64,000 nucleotides of DNA from Bacillus pumilus (GCA_001938995.1 MKZN01000001.1:62001-126000); one strand, 5' to 3'; numbered from the stretch's first letter, positions 44,063-54,004 are shown. Translations and numbers: made by a program. The notes: generated by a model not told the origin, from the sequence alone.

Positions 44063-44179
44063 ATGCAAATAGAATGTTTAGTAGTCTCAATCATTACATT
44101 TCGTCGGTCTATTCGAAATCTCTCATTCTAATCGTTGTCAAATATGATAGAATATCAACAGATGAAAGGTGGTGATACC

Positions 44180-44656
44180 ATGTCAAACGATTATAGCATT
44201 CCGAATTTGACATTAGATGAAAGAGATAAACACATTTTATCGATATTACATGAGGATGGGCGAATGTCTTATACAGACCTCGGAAAGCAAGTCGGTCTTT
44301 CGCGTGTTGCAGTCCAAGCCCGCATTCAACAGCTCATGGAGGCAGGTGTCATTGAACGATTTACCGCCGTTATTAATCCTGCCAAAATAGGCGTTCATGT
44401 GTCCGTGTTTTTCAATGTAGAGGTGGAGCCTAAATGTTTAGAAGCGGTTGCCCTTCAGCTTGAACAAGAAACAGCCGTCACAAGCCTTTATCACATGACA
44501 GGACCAAGCAAACTACATATGCATGCAATTTTTCAAACAGAACAGGATATGGAGACATTCCTCACAAAGAAACTATACCCGCTTGAAGGCGTCGTCAGTG
44601 TGGATTGCCAAATGCTGATCAAACGATACAAAAGCCGAATGGGTATGAAACTGTAG
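44180..44656 (+). CDS. ywrC: Lrp/AsnC-type regulator of the chromate transporter (YwrC)
   Basis: A 158-residue Lrp-family protein: helix-turn-helix ([38 protein letters not shown]) and a RAM-type ligand domain. ATG 44180 follows AAAGGTGGTG; in-frame upstream codons are rejected. It stands directly before ywrBA, and B. subtilis YwrC (ChrS) represses those genes and is relieved by chromate. Confidence 0.85.
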   Translation: MSNDYSIPNLTLDERDKHILSILHEDGRMSYTDLGKQVGLSRVAVQARIQQLMEAGVIERFTAVINPAKIGVHVSVFFNVEVEPKCLEAVALQLEQETAVTSLYHMTGPSKLHMHAIFQTEQDMETFLTKKLYPLEGVVSVDCQMLIKRYKSRMGMKL

Positions 44657-44672
44657 ATAGGGGTTGAATCAC

Positions 44673-45251
44673 TTGCGTTCATATATCGAACTCATCATAG
44701 CTATGGTCAGGACCGGAACTCTTGGCTTTGGCGGAGGGCCTTCCGTGATACCGCTCATTCGCCAAGAAGCGGTCGTGACATATCAATGGATCAATGATGA
44801 CGAATTTGGAGAAACACTCGCCATCGCCAATGCATTACCCGGTCCGATCGCTACCAAGATGTCAGCTTACCTCGGCTATCGATTAAAAGGAGCACCCGGG
44901 GCGATTGTCGCAACTGCAGCTCATATATTACCAACTTGTCTCGCCATGGTAGCACTTGTTTCACTTGTCAGCGTGCTCAGTTCCTCACAAATCATTCAAA
45001 ATATGATTGGCGCTGTGACACCAGTCATAGCTGTTCTTTTAGGCATCATGGCATATGAATTTGGACAAAAAACGCTAAAAGGCTTCGGGATAATCTTCGG
45101 TGTCGCTTTGTTCCTTCTAGCATTTATCGGTCTTCAGGTGCTGTCCATTCATCCAGGAATTATTGTGATCCTCTTTTTATTTTATGGCGCCTTTCATTTT
45201 AAACTGAAAAGTCGCTGGAATAGAGAAGACAAAGGGAAAGGGGTATCTTAA
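44673..45251 (+). CDS. ywrB: Chromate transporter, N-terminal half-protein (YwrB/Chr3N)
   Basis: A half-size CHR-family exporter with about five to six helices: LGFGGGPSVIPLI, NALPGPIATKMSAYLGY. Start is TTG 44673, 9 bases after AGGGG, giving 192 residues; TTG 44664 sits too close to the site. CHR proteins are often one chain of two homologous halves; here the halves are separate genes that must pair. Its stop and the ywrA start overlap (TAATG). Confidence 0.85.
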   Translation: MRSYIELIIAMVRTGTLGFGGGPSVIPLIRQEAVVTYQWINDDEFGETLAIANALPGPIATKMSAYLGYRLKGAPGAIVATAAHILPTCLAMVALVSLVSVLSSSQIIQNMIGAVTPVIAVLLGIMAYEFGQKTLKGFGIIFGVALFLLAFIGLQVLSIHPGIIVILFLFYGAFHFKLKSRWNREDKGKGVS

Positions 45252-45784
45252 TGCTCATTCTCTTTTTATTCTGGGCTTTCTTCTTATCGAATCTATTGGG
45301 GTACGGCGGGGGACCTGCATCTATTCCATTAAATTATGAAGAAATCGTCAATCATTTTCGTTGGATGACGAATGAAGAATTCTCTCATATGCTGGCTCTA
45401 GCCAATGCGCTACCAGGACCAATTGCCACGAAGATTGCGGCATATGTAGGCTACGATGTGATGGGCTGGCCAGGTTTTATCGTAGCACTACTTGCCACAG
45501 TGTTACCTTCTGCTGTTGGATTGATTTTATTATTGAAGCTCATTGACCGCTTTCGTCAATCCTCTGTGGTGAAAGGGATGACCTTATCTGTACAGCCCGT
45601 TATTGCCATGATGATGCTGTTACTAACATGGGAAATTGGCGGAGATGCCATTCAAGCCATCGGCTGGACTCAATCGCTTGCCATTGCGGCCATCTCATTT
45701 TTCTTGATGACGAAGCTCCACATGCATCCTGCGATTCTCATTGTCGCCGCTTTTTTATATGGCGGGTTGATTCTTCCACATTAA
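45251..45784 (+). CDS. ywrA: Chromate transporter, C-terminal half-protein (YwrA/Chr3C)
   Basis: A 177-residue partner of YwrB with the same internal signature (LLGYGGGPASIPL, NALPGPIATKIAAYVGYD). ATG 45251 overlaps the ywrB stop by one base. The two act together, in opposite membrane orientation in B. subtilis, to export chromate. Confidence 0.85.
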   Translation: MLILFLFWAFFLSNLLGYGGGPASIPLNYEEIVNHFRWMTNEEFSHMLALANALPGPIATKIAAYVGYDVMGWPGFIVALLATVLPSAVGLILLLKLIDRFRQSSVVKGMTLSVQPVIAMMMLLLTWEIGGDAIQAIGWTQSLAIAAISFFLMTKLHMHPAILIVAAFLYGGLILPH

Positions 45785-45819
45785 AAACCGATAACATGAG
45801 CTGTTATCGGTTTTCTTTT
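45784..45819. terminator. Bidirectional terminator between ywrA and ywqF
   Basis: AAAACCGATAAC..GTTATCGGTTTT, 12-bp stem with T-runs on both strands. Confidence 0.92.
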
Positions 45820-47137
45820 ACATAAAAATAGGTGAAACAGGTCGCCTGCCAATGGAATGATATTCGACCCCTGCCTGCTCTGCCTCTTGCAACGAATGAC
45901 AGTTGCGCCCATCAAATATAATCGGCTGTCTCATCAAATCCTTGTAAGAATGTAACGGAAATAACTGAATGTCCGACCATTCCGTTAAAATACAAACGGC
46001 ATCGGCACCTTTTACCGCCTCTTCGATGGTTTGAGTAAACTGCACACTGTCAGGCAATTCACACGCTGCTTGGCGCATGGCTACAGGATCATAGGCAACA
46101 AGCTCTGCCCCTAACTGGTGCAGGTCATGGGCAATTGGAATAGAAGGTGCTTCTCGGATATCATCTGTATTTGGCTTAAAGGACAAGCCAAGTAGAGCGA
46201 TTCGGTTCCCCTCCAGCTTAGCACCAAGACGCTCTTGAATCGTCCGGATAAAACAGACGCGCTGATGATTGTTGACCTTAATTACCGCTTTCAACAACTC
46301 AAAATCATGGGAAACATGCCCTGCGATTTGGACGAGCGCATTGGCATCCTTCGGAAAACATGAGCCTCCATAGCCAATACCCGCTCTAAGAAAGGAAGGA
46401 CCGATACGATGATCAAGCCCCATCCCCTCTGCCACCATTTCAACATCAGCACCCGTTCTTTCACAAATCGAAGCAATTTCATTCATAAAGCTGATCTTCG
46501 TCGCAAGAAACGCATTTGATGCATATTTGATCATTTCTGCACTTTTACGATCTGTTTTCACAAATGGTAGGTGGAAATCAGCATACATCTCCTCTAACCT
46601 GTCTAATACATCCTTCGTTTCAGCCCCAATCACTAAGCGATCCGCTCTAAGCGTATCCGAAATGGCAGACCCTTCTCGTAAAAACTCTGGATTAGAGGCG
46701 ATATATAGCGGCTCATTCCGACCTAACTCTTGATGAACAACCCGATCAATTTGATCGCAAGTTCCGATAGGCACTGTACTTTTCACCACAAGAACGGCAC
46801 CTGATTTCGCTGCTATCCCCATCTCTTTTGCAGCCTGAAACACATACTGCAAATCGGCTTGACCATCTGCCTGTTGAGGGGTACCGACGGCAATCATCAG
46901 CACATCTGCCTGCTCGTAGGCTGCCTTTCCATTGACGTGGAAATGAATTCGTTCTTGCTCAAGATTCCGTTTTAACAGCTGTTTTAACCCAGGCTCATAC
47001 ATCGGTGGAATCCCCTGCGTCAGCCGCTTGACCTTACTTCGGTCAATATCAACACACGTCACCTCATGACCTGCCTCCGCCAAGCAAACACCTGTGACAA
47101 GCCCCACATACCCACAGCCTGCAATCGCAATCTTCAT
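45818..47137 (-). CDS. ywqF: UDP-glucose 6-dehydrogenase
   Basis: Oxidises UDP-glucose to UDP-glucuronate with NAD. 439 residues: Rossmann start IAGCGYVGLVTGVCLAEAGH, the catalytic Cys in GYGGSCFPKD, and a C-terminal UDP-binding domain (LGLSFKPNTDDIREAPS). ATG 47137 follows GGGGAG. Length and synteny fit YwqF rather than the longer TuaD. In B. subtilis it lies next to the tyrosine kinase/phosphatase genes ywqCDE; none is present here, so the product's use (teichuronic acid or another polysaccharide) is open. Confidence 0.88.
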   Translation of the reverse strand: MKIAIAGCGYVGLVTGVCLAEAGHEVTCVDIDRSKVKRLTQGIPPMYEPGLKQLLKRNLEQERIHFHVNGKAAYEQADVLMIAVGTPQQADGQADLQYVFQAAKEMGIAAKSGAVLVVKSTVPIGTCDQIDRVVHQELGRNEPLYIASNPEFLREGSAISDTLRADRLVIGAETKDVLDRLEEMYADFHLPFVKTDRKSAEMIKYASNAFLATKISFMNEIASICERTGADVEMVAEGMGLDHRIGPSFLRAGIGYGGSCFPKDANALVQIAGHVSHDFELLKAVIKVNNHQRVCFIRTIQERLGAKLEGNRIALLGLSFKPNTDDIREAPSIPIAHDLHQLGAELVAYDPVAMRQAACELPDSVQFTQTIEEAVKGADAVCILTEWSDIQLFPLHSYKDLMRQPIIFDGRNCHSLQEAEQAGVEYHSIGRRPVSPIFM

Positions 47138-47218
47138 GACGCCATCAGCTCCCCATACTCCTTATGCTTGTAATGTCATCGTATGCCGGGCGCTTTCTTT
47201 CCATTCATAAAAGCATAC

Positions 47219-47248
47219 AAAAAACCCCCTGCTGTTCGGAGCAGGGGG
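47219..47248 (-). terminator. Terminator of the 47-residue protein gene
   Basis: CCCCCTGCT..AGCAGGGGG, a perfect 9-bp GC-rich stem, then TTTTTTG on the minus strand. Its strength supports expression of the short gene before it. Confidence 0.9.
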
Positions 47249-47254
47249 CTAATT

Positions 47255-47398
47255 TTATGAGACAAGGCCATTTCGAATATGAGCAATTAAATTTTCAAGC
47301 ATTTCTTTTGTTGTCACATCACTTGAATTTTCACCAACATCATGAGCGTACATCAGTATCTTCAAAAATTCTTCTTGATTTAAACCCTTATTATCCAT
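47255..47398 (-). CDS. Short acidic protein of 47 residues, function unknown
   Basis: Read by eye: ATG 47398 with AAAGGA 7 bases upstream, product MDNKGLNQEEFLKILMYAHD, then VGENSSDVTTKEMLENLIAH and IRNGLVS. No membrane segment or signal peptide; predicted mainly helical and acidic. A strong terminator begins 6 bases after the stop. I do not recognise the family. Its size and helical amphipathic look would suit a small regulator or adaptor. Confidence 0.78.
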   Translation of the reverse strand: MDNKGLNQEEFLKILMYAHDVGENSSDVTTKEMLENLIAHIRNGLVS

Positions 47399-47584
47399 GA
47401 TTGTATCCTTTCGACTCCACTAATTTCATTATTATATGCTGTATGGTTTGTTTATGCAATACACTAATACATCATTCGACAGCATTTGAAATTTATGACC
47501 ATTTTCATGAAAAACTTTTTTATAAATCGCCATTGAGCTATAATAAAAGAATTGGAATCTTTTACTTGGTTAGGAGCGGATCAA

Positions 47585-49192
47585 ATGCTTCAGCACAACA
47601 TCAACGAAGAGGAAATCAAACAAACAGCCGAACAGATCAAAGAACTTCTTCCTGCGACAGATGAAAACAAACAACTCATCAAAAAAGCATTGATTACTTA
47701 TAGACAGGACAGTGTTTATCGTCTCAAGCAAGAATCTCACGCTGAATGGTCAGCTTACGTACATGATGTCGTAGCAGCAAGAGTCCACTTTCATGTGCTA
47801 TTCCCAGTGAGAAGCAGTTGCTCATGCCCTGCTGATGGACTTTGCAAACACATTCTCGCTGTCTTCTTTTCACTATACGCTCAAGTAGAAAGTGTGACCG
47901 CTTTTACGGAGCATTGGTCAGAAAAAAGTGAGTTACAACGTAGCAAAGAACTGATTCGTCAGCACTTCCAAGTGAAGCGCCCAGACGAACAATCACTCCA
48001 AAGCTGGCTGAGTTTTTTCCAGGAGGAATTTAACCTTTGGCTAAAGCGGACACCGAAGAACCAGCAAACACCACAGCATTTGTATTATGGTTATTTATCC
48101 ATTCTGAAAAAACACGCACCTGCTTCACCTGAATTCAAGAGTTTATATGCGATTCATACGTCCATTGATGTGTGGTTAAGGCTCCATGAGCTGATTGAAC
48201 TCGGTCGTCTTGATGCCGAAAAGGACTTTTATTCCATGAATCCATATGTAGAACAGCTCATGAACACCATTTTTGATTCAGTGGATCATTTAAAGACATA
48301 CGCACTGTCCTTTTCCCTCGATCCGTTTCTTGAAAACACACCAACTTCTATTCGGACACTTCTTCAAATCAATGGCCCTTTTCAGCATGAACGAGTAGCT
48401 GTCTTTATGGAGATTTGGGGAACCATATTAAATAGAGGGAAATGGGTCAAAATAGAAACGGAATTACTCAAGAACGCTCAACAGCAGGAACAAACCGTTG
48501 AACGCACCATCGGGCTCATGCATATGGATTATTTACTCAAAGAAGACGAAAGACTCTTTCAGGAATTACGTCTACTCAATGCAGATATGCTGCCAAATGT
48601 GCTCAATTGGTTAAAGGACCTCACCAATCGCAAAGACTGGAAACGACTGAAGCTTTGGTACAACGAGATCTCTTATTTAATAGAAGAGTATTGCCAGCTG
48701 AATTTATCCTACAGAGAGCTAAGAGGAGCTGTCAGTGATTTCTTCTTTTATTTAGATGCGTACTATAAACAGACAAAGGATCACCACTTATATGAACGCT
48801 ATTGTCAGCATTGCATGCCTTATGCTTTTACTGAATATAGCCAGCTTTTGTATGCACAGCAGCGATATGCGGAATGGATTGAGATTCACAGCCTTGTTGG
48901 TTTCACCATCAGTGAATTGGAAAAGGACCTGATCAAACAAATTGCAAAAGAGGAACCAGAAGCACTGATTCCGTCATACCATCGCGAGATCTCACTGCTT
49001 CTCGATCAGAAAAATCGAAGTGCCTACCGAGAGTCTGTCAAAATGTTAAAAAAACTGCGTACGCTTTATCATAAAACGAAAAAAACCGCTATTTGGGAAA
49101 GATACGTCAAGCAGCTGCAAGATTCAACGAAACGGCTGCGAGCGTTCCAAGAGGAAATGAAGAAAGGAAAATTGATTGATGACACGCCATAA
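47585..49192 (+). CDS. ywqB: SWIM zinc-finger protein (YwqB)
   Basis: A 535-residue protein with a SWIM zinc finger near the N-terminus (CSCPADGLCKH, the CxCxnCxH pattern, about residues 86-96) followed by a long helical region rich in Leu, Lys and Glu. ATG 47585 has TTAGGAG 8 bases upstream. It overlaps the start of a SNF2 helicase gene, a conserved pair in Bacillus. The SWIM finger likely gives nucleic acid or protein binding for the helicase. Function not established. Confidence 0.85.
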   Translation: MLQHNINEEEIKQTAEQIKELLPATDENKQLIKKALITYRQDSVYRLKQESHAEWSAYVHDVVAARVHFHVLFPVRSSCSCPADGLCKHILAVFFSLYAQVESVTAFTEHWSEKSELQRSKELIRQHFQVKRPDEQSLQSWLSFFQEEFNLWLKRTPKNQQTPQHLYYGYLSILKKHAPASPEFKSLYAIHTSIDVWLRLHELIELGRLDAEKDFYSMNPYVEQLMNTIFDSVDHLKTYALSFSLDPFLENTPTSIRTLLQINGPFQHERVAVFMEIWGTILNRGKWVKIETELLKNAQQQEQTVERTIGLMHMDYLLKEDERLFQELRLLNADMLPNVLNWLKDLTNRKDWKRLKLWYNEISYLIEEYCQLNLSYRELRGAVSDFFFYLDAYYKQTKDHHLYERYCQHCMPYAFTEYSQLLYAQQRYAEWIEIHSLVGFTISELEKDLIKQIAKEEPEALIPSYHREISLLLDQKNRSAYRESVKMLKKLRTLYHKTKKTAIWERYVKQLQDSTKRLRAFQEEMKKGKLIDDTP

Positions 49193-51956
49193 ACAAATTG
49201 TCATTCACGCAGAACAAACAGAAGATTTCTCTTTCACCATTTCAGCCCAAGCAGAGGACGGACACCCTGTACCGCTCAATGAAATGAAGAGGCAGCTCTT
49301 CCAATGGCATGAATCATCTTTTTATGGGACCTTTTTAGAAGATGTGAGCTTTATTGGCACACCTGCCTTCCTATTAAGCCCGTGGATGACTGTTGAATTG
49401 CTAGGGAAGAATTCATTTAATACCTTTAGTCATGTGACATTAACAGATGAAACCGAACCGCTCATGAAAACCGCCTCCACCATTTACGAATTCATTGAAG
49501 ATGAAGATTTCATCCCCGATTACGAGGCATGGACAAAAGGTGTGCTTCGGTTCAAAGACAAAGATGGCTTATTAGATGGATATACCGCCGATTGGTTCTC
49601 CTTTGCCGTACAGGATTACATTCAGTATAATGACGCCTTGCAGCACAAATGGAACCGAATGACTGCACAAGCGCCTGCTCTATCATCTTTTCAGGGACAT
49701 TTTTTAGATGAGCAGGACTTTTTGGAGACGATTGGCTGGATCGATGATGACACCCCTTTCACTGTCGGCTTGCGCTTAAATGAGCCAGATTACGACGGAG
49801 ATGATTGGAAAATTGAAATGTTTTTGCGTGATAAAAAGAATAGTGATCTTCATTTCTTTGATGGCACACGTTCTTTAAAACGGTCTTGGCGTCCTTACCA
49901 AGAGAAGGTCACAAGGGAGTTAGAGCGATTCAGTCAAATTGTCCCGTGGCTCTCTTTCACATCTGGCACCACCTTGATGTCAGAGGAAGAAGCGTGGCTC
50001 TTCTTATCTGAAGCAAGTGAAACCCTTGTGAACATGGGGATTGAGATCCTGCTTCCATCATGGTGGCAAATCGTAAAAGAAAGTACAATGATGTTGAAAG
50101 CGAGGATATCCTCTGCACCAAGAGGCGATTCGCATGTCGGAATGGATGCTTTAATGGACTTTAATTGGCGTTTTGCTACAAACGGCATCGAGCTAACAGA
50201 GGATGAATTCAATGAGCTCGTCCAAAGTAAACGCCGCCTCGTCAACATTCGAGGACAATGGATTAAAATAGATCCTACTTTCATTCAGCAAATGAAAAAA
50301 TGGATGGAACGCGCAGAAAATGAAGGGCTTCATATGTCCGACATTTTGTCACGTGAACTGGCAGATCGAGAGGCTTCCTCAGAAGCGATTCCAGAGCTTT
50401 TGGACAGTTCGGCTTTCGCCCATATTCAATTTGAATTATCATCCCAATTAAGAGGGCTCGTCCATCAGCTCAATGATACACACGAACTGCCTACCTACGA
50501 AATGAGTAAGGATTTTAAAGGTACACTGCGCCCGTATCAGCAGCACGGTGTCAATTGGCTGTTATTTTTAAGATCTCATGGATTGGGCGCCTGTTTGGCG
50601 GATGATATGGGGCTAGGTAAAACCATTCAAATGATTGCGTATTTCACTTATTTAAAGCAGCAGCAGGAACACACTGAACCTTCTCTTATTATTGCCCCTA
50701 CTTCTGTTTTGGGAAATTGGCAGAGAGAGCTTGAAACTTTTGCACCGCATCTACGCGTGGCACTGCATTACGGACCATCACGTCCGAAAGGGGAGAACTT
50801 TACAAAAGCATATGAGTCAACCGATATTGTCCTGACATCTTACGGACTATCTCACTCCGACCGTGATGAATTAGCGTCTGCTAAGTGGGATACAATTTGT
50901 TTAGACGAAGCCCAAAATATCAAGAACGCGCATACGAAACAATCGCGAGCGATTAGGCAATTAAAAGGAAAACATCACATTGCCCTCAGTGGCACACCGA
51001 TGGAGAACCGTTTGACAGAGCTTTGGTCGATTTTCGATTTTGTCAACAAAGGGTATCTCGGCAGCCTAACCAGTTTTCATAAAAAATTCGTCCTTCCGAT
51101 TGAAAAAGATCGTGAAGAAAAGAGGATTGAACAGTTGCAACAGCTCATCAAGCCGTTCTTGTTAAGACGCACAAAACAAGATGAAGAAGTCGCCCTCAAC
51201 CTTCCTGAAAAACTAGAAGAAAAGGAATTCATCCCGTTATCTGCTGAACAGGCTTCTTTATATGAACAGCTCGTAAAAGATACATTTGACCATATGGCTT
51301 CATTAACAGGTATGCAGCGTAAAGCGATTATTCTCAGTATGCTTGGCAGGCTCAAACAAATTTGCGACCACCCTGCCCTTTATTTAAAAGAAAACGGAAC
51401 AGATGTGAAACTACTCAAACGTTCATTAAAAATGGATAAGTTAGCAGAGCTGTTGAAGGCGATACATGAGCAAGGGGAAAGCTGTCTCATTTTCACACAG
51501 TATATTGGAATGGGCAACATGATCAAGCAACTGGCTGAAAAGATGTTTGGAGAACCGGTGCAATTTTTAAATGGCAGTTTATCAAAATCTGATCGAGATC
51601 GAATGGTGGAACGCTTCCAAAACAAAGAATTCAACATCTTGATTCTTTCTTTAAAAGCAGGAGGAACAGGACTCAACCTAACCGCCGCAAACCATGTCAT
51701 TCATTACGACAGGTGGTGGAACCCTGCTGTGGAAAATCAGGCGACGGATCGTGCTTATCGTATTGGTCAAAAACGATTTGTCCATGTCCATAAGATGATC
51801 ACAACCGGCACCATAGAGGAAAAAATAGATCAAATGCTCGAAACAAAACAGACATTGAATGATCAAATCATCCAAAGTGAAAGCTGGATTACAGAGCTAT
51901 CGACGAATGAACTAGAAGATTTATTCACATTAAGCGCTTCAGCTCAATCATCGTGA
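49179..51956 (+). CDS. ywqA: SNF2-family ATPase/helicase (YwqA)
   Basis: A 925-residue SWI2/SNF2 ATPase. An N-terminal half with a helicase-associated domain (about 1-440), then the motor: DDMGLGKTIQMIAYF (Walker A), DEAQ box in CLDEAQNIKNAHT, SGTPMENRLTELWSIFDF, LKAGGTGLNLTAANHV and DRAYRIGQ. Moves on double-stranded DNA; the bacterial role is unclear, possibly recombination or transcription recycling. ATG 49179 overlaps the ywqB end; AAAGGA lies 10 bases upstream. Confidence 0.92.
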   Translation: MTRHKQIVIHAEQTEDFSFTISAQAEDGHPVPLNEMKRQLFQWHESSFYGTFLEDVSFIGTPAFLLSPWMTVELLGKNSFNTFSHVTLTDETEPLMKTASTIYEFIEDEDFIPDYEAWTKGVLRFKDKDGLLDGYTADWFSFAVQDYIQYNDALQHKWNRMTAQAPALSSFQGHFLDEQDFLETIGWIDDDTPFTVGLRLNEPDYDGDDWKIEMFLRDKKNSDLHFFDGTRSLKRSWRPYQEKVTRELERFSQIVPWLSFTSGTTLMSEEEAWLFLSEASETLVNMGIEILLPSWWQIVKESTMMLKARISSAPRGDSHVGMDALMDFNWRFATNGIELTEDEFNELVQSKRRLVNIRGQWIKIDPTFIQQMKKWMERAENEGLHMSDILSRELADREASSEAIPELLDSSAFAHIQFELSSQLRGLVHQLNDTHELPTYEMSKDFKGTLRPYQQHGVNWLLFLRSHGLGACLADDMGLGKTIQMIAYFTYLKQQQEHTEPSLIIAPTSVLGNWQRELETFAPHLRVALHYGPSRPKGENFTKAYESTDIVLTSYGLSHSDRDELASAKWDTICLDEAQNIKNAHTKQSRAIRQLKGKHHIALSGTPMENRLTELWSIFDFVNKGYLGSLTSFHKKFVLPIEKDREEKRIEQLQQLIKPFLLRRTKQDEEVALNLPEKLEEKEFIPLSAEQASLYEQLVKDTFDHMASLTGMQRKAIILSMLGRLKQICDHPALYLKENGTDVKLLKRSLKMDKLAELLKAIHEQGESCLIFTQYIGMGNMIKQLAEKMFGEPVQFLNGSLSKSDRDRMVERFQNKEFNILILSLKAGGTGLNLTAANHVIHYDRWWNPAVENQATDRAYRIGQKRFVHVHKMITTGTIEEKIDQMLETKQTLNDQIIQSESWITELSTNELEDLFTLSASAQSS

Positions 51957-51959
51957 TAT

Positions 51960-52005
51960 CAAAAAGAGGGCTTTTCCCAGGCATGACGAAAAGTCCTCTT
52001 TTTTG
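51960..52005. terminator. Bidirectional terminator between ywqA and ytvA
   Basis: AAAAAGAGGGCTTTT..AAAAGTCCTCTTTTTT, one mismatch, between converging genes. Confidence 0.88.
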
Positions 52006-52025
52006 ATCATTTATCAATGAATTTG

Positions 52026-52814
52026 TTAAATATCCAGCTTTTTCAATGCAGACTTCACATTCATATGGGTATTCAAATCACGAAAGTCTTCTCTCATTTC
52101 TCCCATCTTCATAGCAAGATTCGGTTTAATTCCTGTCACAATCAATTCGGTGCCTGTCATTAAAATCAAATCGTTCAGTTTAAAGATGGCATCTGCCACA
52201 AATGAATCGACCTCTAATAACCCAGACAAATCCACAATAAAATAATCGTCCTTTGATTGTGAGATATAAGTGGAGACAGTTGAGATGATTTTATCAAATC
52301 TTGGAGCTGTTAACGTACCGATAATCGGCAACACGGAGATGCCATCTTTCACCGGTACAATAGGGACAGAGATATTCAGCACTTCGTCAATCGATTGCTC
52401 AAGTAGCTCCTGCTGTTCCTTCTCTCTCGTCACATCTTTTTGTAATCCAACAAAATAGAGACGTTTCTCCCCATTTTCGTCAATCCAAAGAGGCGCCACA
52501 CTTAACTCGTTCCAAAACATTTGTCCAGATTTTTTATAATTTTTCACCTGAACAGTGACAGCTTCTTTGTTCTCGATGGCTTCCCTAACTGGTTTCAAGG
52601 CAATTCGGTCCGTTTCTTCCCCTTGAAGAAAACGACAATTCCGACCTAATATCTCTGATTCTTGATAGCCTGTCATATCCAAAAAGCCCTTGTTCACATA
52701 TATTAAAGGATTATCAGGTAAAGACGGGTCCGTTACCGTCAAGCCAACTTGAGTATAGTCTAAGGCTTCCTTGATTAAATGCAGATTTTCGGACTTGTAA
52801 GATTCCAGCGCCAT
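52026..52814 (-). CDS. ytvA: Blue-light photoreceptor (LOV-STAS), YtvA
   Basis: A 262-residue FMN-binding light sensor: LOV/PAS domain (about 14-125) with photoactive Cys in GRNCRFLQGEETD, a linker helix, then a STAS domain (about 150-255, DYFIVDLSGLLEVDS). In B. subtilis YtvA joins the stressosome and activates sigma-B under blue light. ATG 52814 follows AAGGAG. In B. subtilis the gene is far away, near the ytv genes; here it stands between ywqA and ywpJ. Confidence 0.92.
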   Translation of the reverse strand: MALESYKSENLHLIKEALDYTQVGLTVTDPSLPDNPLIYVNKGFLDMTGYQESEILGRNCRFLQGEETDRIALKPVREAIENKEAVTVQVKNYKKSGQMFWNELSVAPLWIDENGEKRLYFVGLQKDVTREKEQQELLEQSIDEVLNISVPIVPVKDGISVLPIIGTLTAPRFDKIISTVSTYISQSKDDYFIVDLSGLLEVDSFVADAIFKLNDLILMTGTELIVTGIKPNLAMKMGEMREDFRDLNTHMNVKSALKKLDI

Positions 52815-52967
52815 TCGTTTACTCTCCTTAATTTCCTAACAAGCGGTTGATATTCATAGTTAAATTATAAGTTGTTCCACATCAGGTGTAAATAGTAGTA
52901 GTTCTGAATTCCTCTTTTGTTAGAATGCGCTTGATCTTGTGTGATTTATGCAGTACATCCAATCCGC

Positions 52968-53837
52968 TTATTTCAAAAGATGACGAATCATATGTGCAAC
53001 ACCATGTTCATCATTCGTTAACGTCACCTGATCAGCCAGCTCTTTTATATCTTTTCGTGCATTTCCCATGGCAACCGCTACTCCAGCTACTCGAAGCATT
53101 GATTCATCATTTAAACTGTCTCCTACTGCTGCTGTTTGACTTAAAGGAATACCTAGCTTTTCCGCTAACTTTGTGAGAGCCTGCCCTTTAGACGCATCCT
53201 TTGAACCAATCTCAAAGTTATGATCAGCCGAACTGACCAATGTCAAATTCGGATCTTGACCAAACGTCTCCCATCCGGCTTTCAGTCTGTCGTGAAAGAA
53301 AGAGAAACCTAAGATATTATGAAATGATAGTTGCTGTTCGCGACGAAATAATTCTTCATATGTATCAATGTAGGCGAAGCCCGACTGGCTGTATTGAACT
53401 TCTGCCGCATGCTCCAGAATCTTTATATCTGTATCTGGATTGGCACTTTTTAAGCGATCCATTTCAATTTCAAGAAGCTCTCTGCCACGATTTGGTGTGA
53501 AAATGGCCTCATTTGTAAAGACCTCATAGTAATAGTCACGCTCTTCAAGCCATGCTAATATACGTTTGGCATTCTCTTCTTGTAAGGAAGTAGAATGATA
53601 GACTTCTCCAAATGGATCATGAATCACAGCTCCATTGGCACTAATCACCCATGTATTCATACCAAGCTGATCAAAGATGGATTTCACATCAAAATAGGCT
53701 CTGCCTGTCGATACAACAACCTCTATTCCCTTTTCTACCGCTTCTTTTAATGCCTGCTCGTTTTCTTGACTCACTTTGTGCTCACTGTTTAATAGCGTTC
53801 CGTCTAAATCCGTTGCAATGAATTGAATATTCGTCAT
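52968..53837 (-). CDS. ywpJ: HAD-superfamily (Cof-type) phosphatase (YwpJ)
   Basis: A 289-residue Cof-type phosphatase: ATDLDGTLLNSEHK (nucleophile Asp), VSTGRAYFD, Lys in SKDASKGQALT, and GDSLNDESMLRVAGVAVAMGNA. ATG 53837 follows AAAGGAG by 6 bases; an in-frame ATG 24 bases earlier lacks a site. Homologous to YwtE in this window, with similar broad sugar-phosphate activity expected. Position next to ywpF agrees with YwpJ. Confidence 0.85.
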   Translation of the reverse strand: MTNIQFIATDLDGTLLNSEHKVSQENEQALKEAVEKGIEVVVSTGRAYFDVKSIFDQLGMNTWVISANGAVIHDPFGEVYHSTSLQEENAKRILAWLEERDYYYEVFTNEAIFTPNRGRELLEIEMDRLKSANPDTDIKILEHAAEVQYSQSGFAYIDTYEELFRREQQLSFHNILGFSFFHDRLKAGWETFGQDPNLTLVSSADHNFEIGSKDASKGQALTKLAEKLGIPLSQTAAVGDSLNDESMLRVAGVAVAMGNARKDIKELADQVTLTNDEHGVAHMIRHLLK

Positions 53838-53950
53838 GGTTCGCTCCTTTGTTGTCTCCATTTCCCACTAATATTCCGATAATAGAGTTCATCATCATTA
53901 TGAGATGATCATCCAATATTTGCAAGTGATGATCGGCTTATCTACAAGGG

Positions 53951-53979
53951 GTATCCGGCCAGCAGAAATGACCGGATAC
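53951..53979. other. Strong hairpin without T-run
   Basis: GTATCCGG and CCGGATAC pair around a 13-base loop. No T-run on either side and no known motif. It lies in the 448-base stretch between ywpJ and the next reading frame (53838-54285), which otherwise holds only the doubtful small frame at 54005. Confidence 0.4.
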
Positions 53980-54004
53980 ACATTAGGGGATATAAAGGGG
54001 ACAC

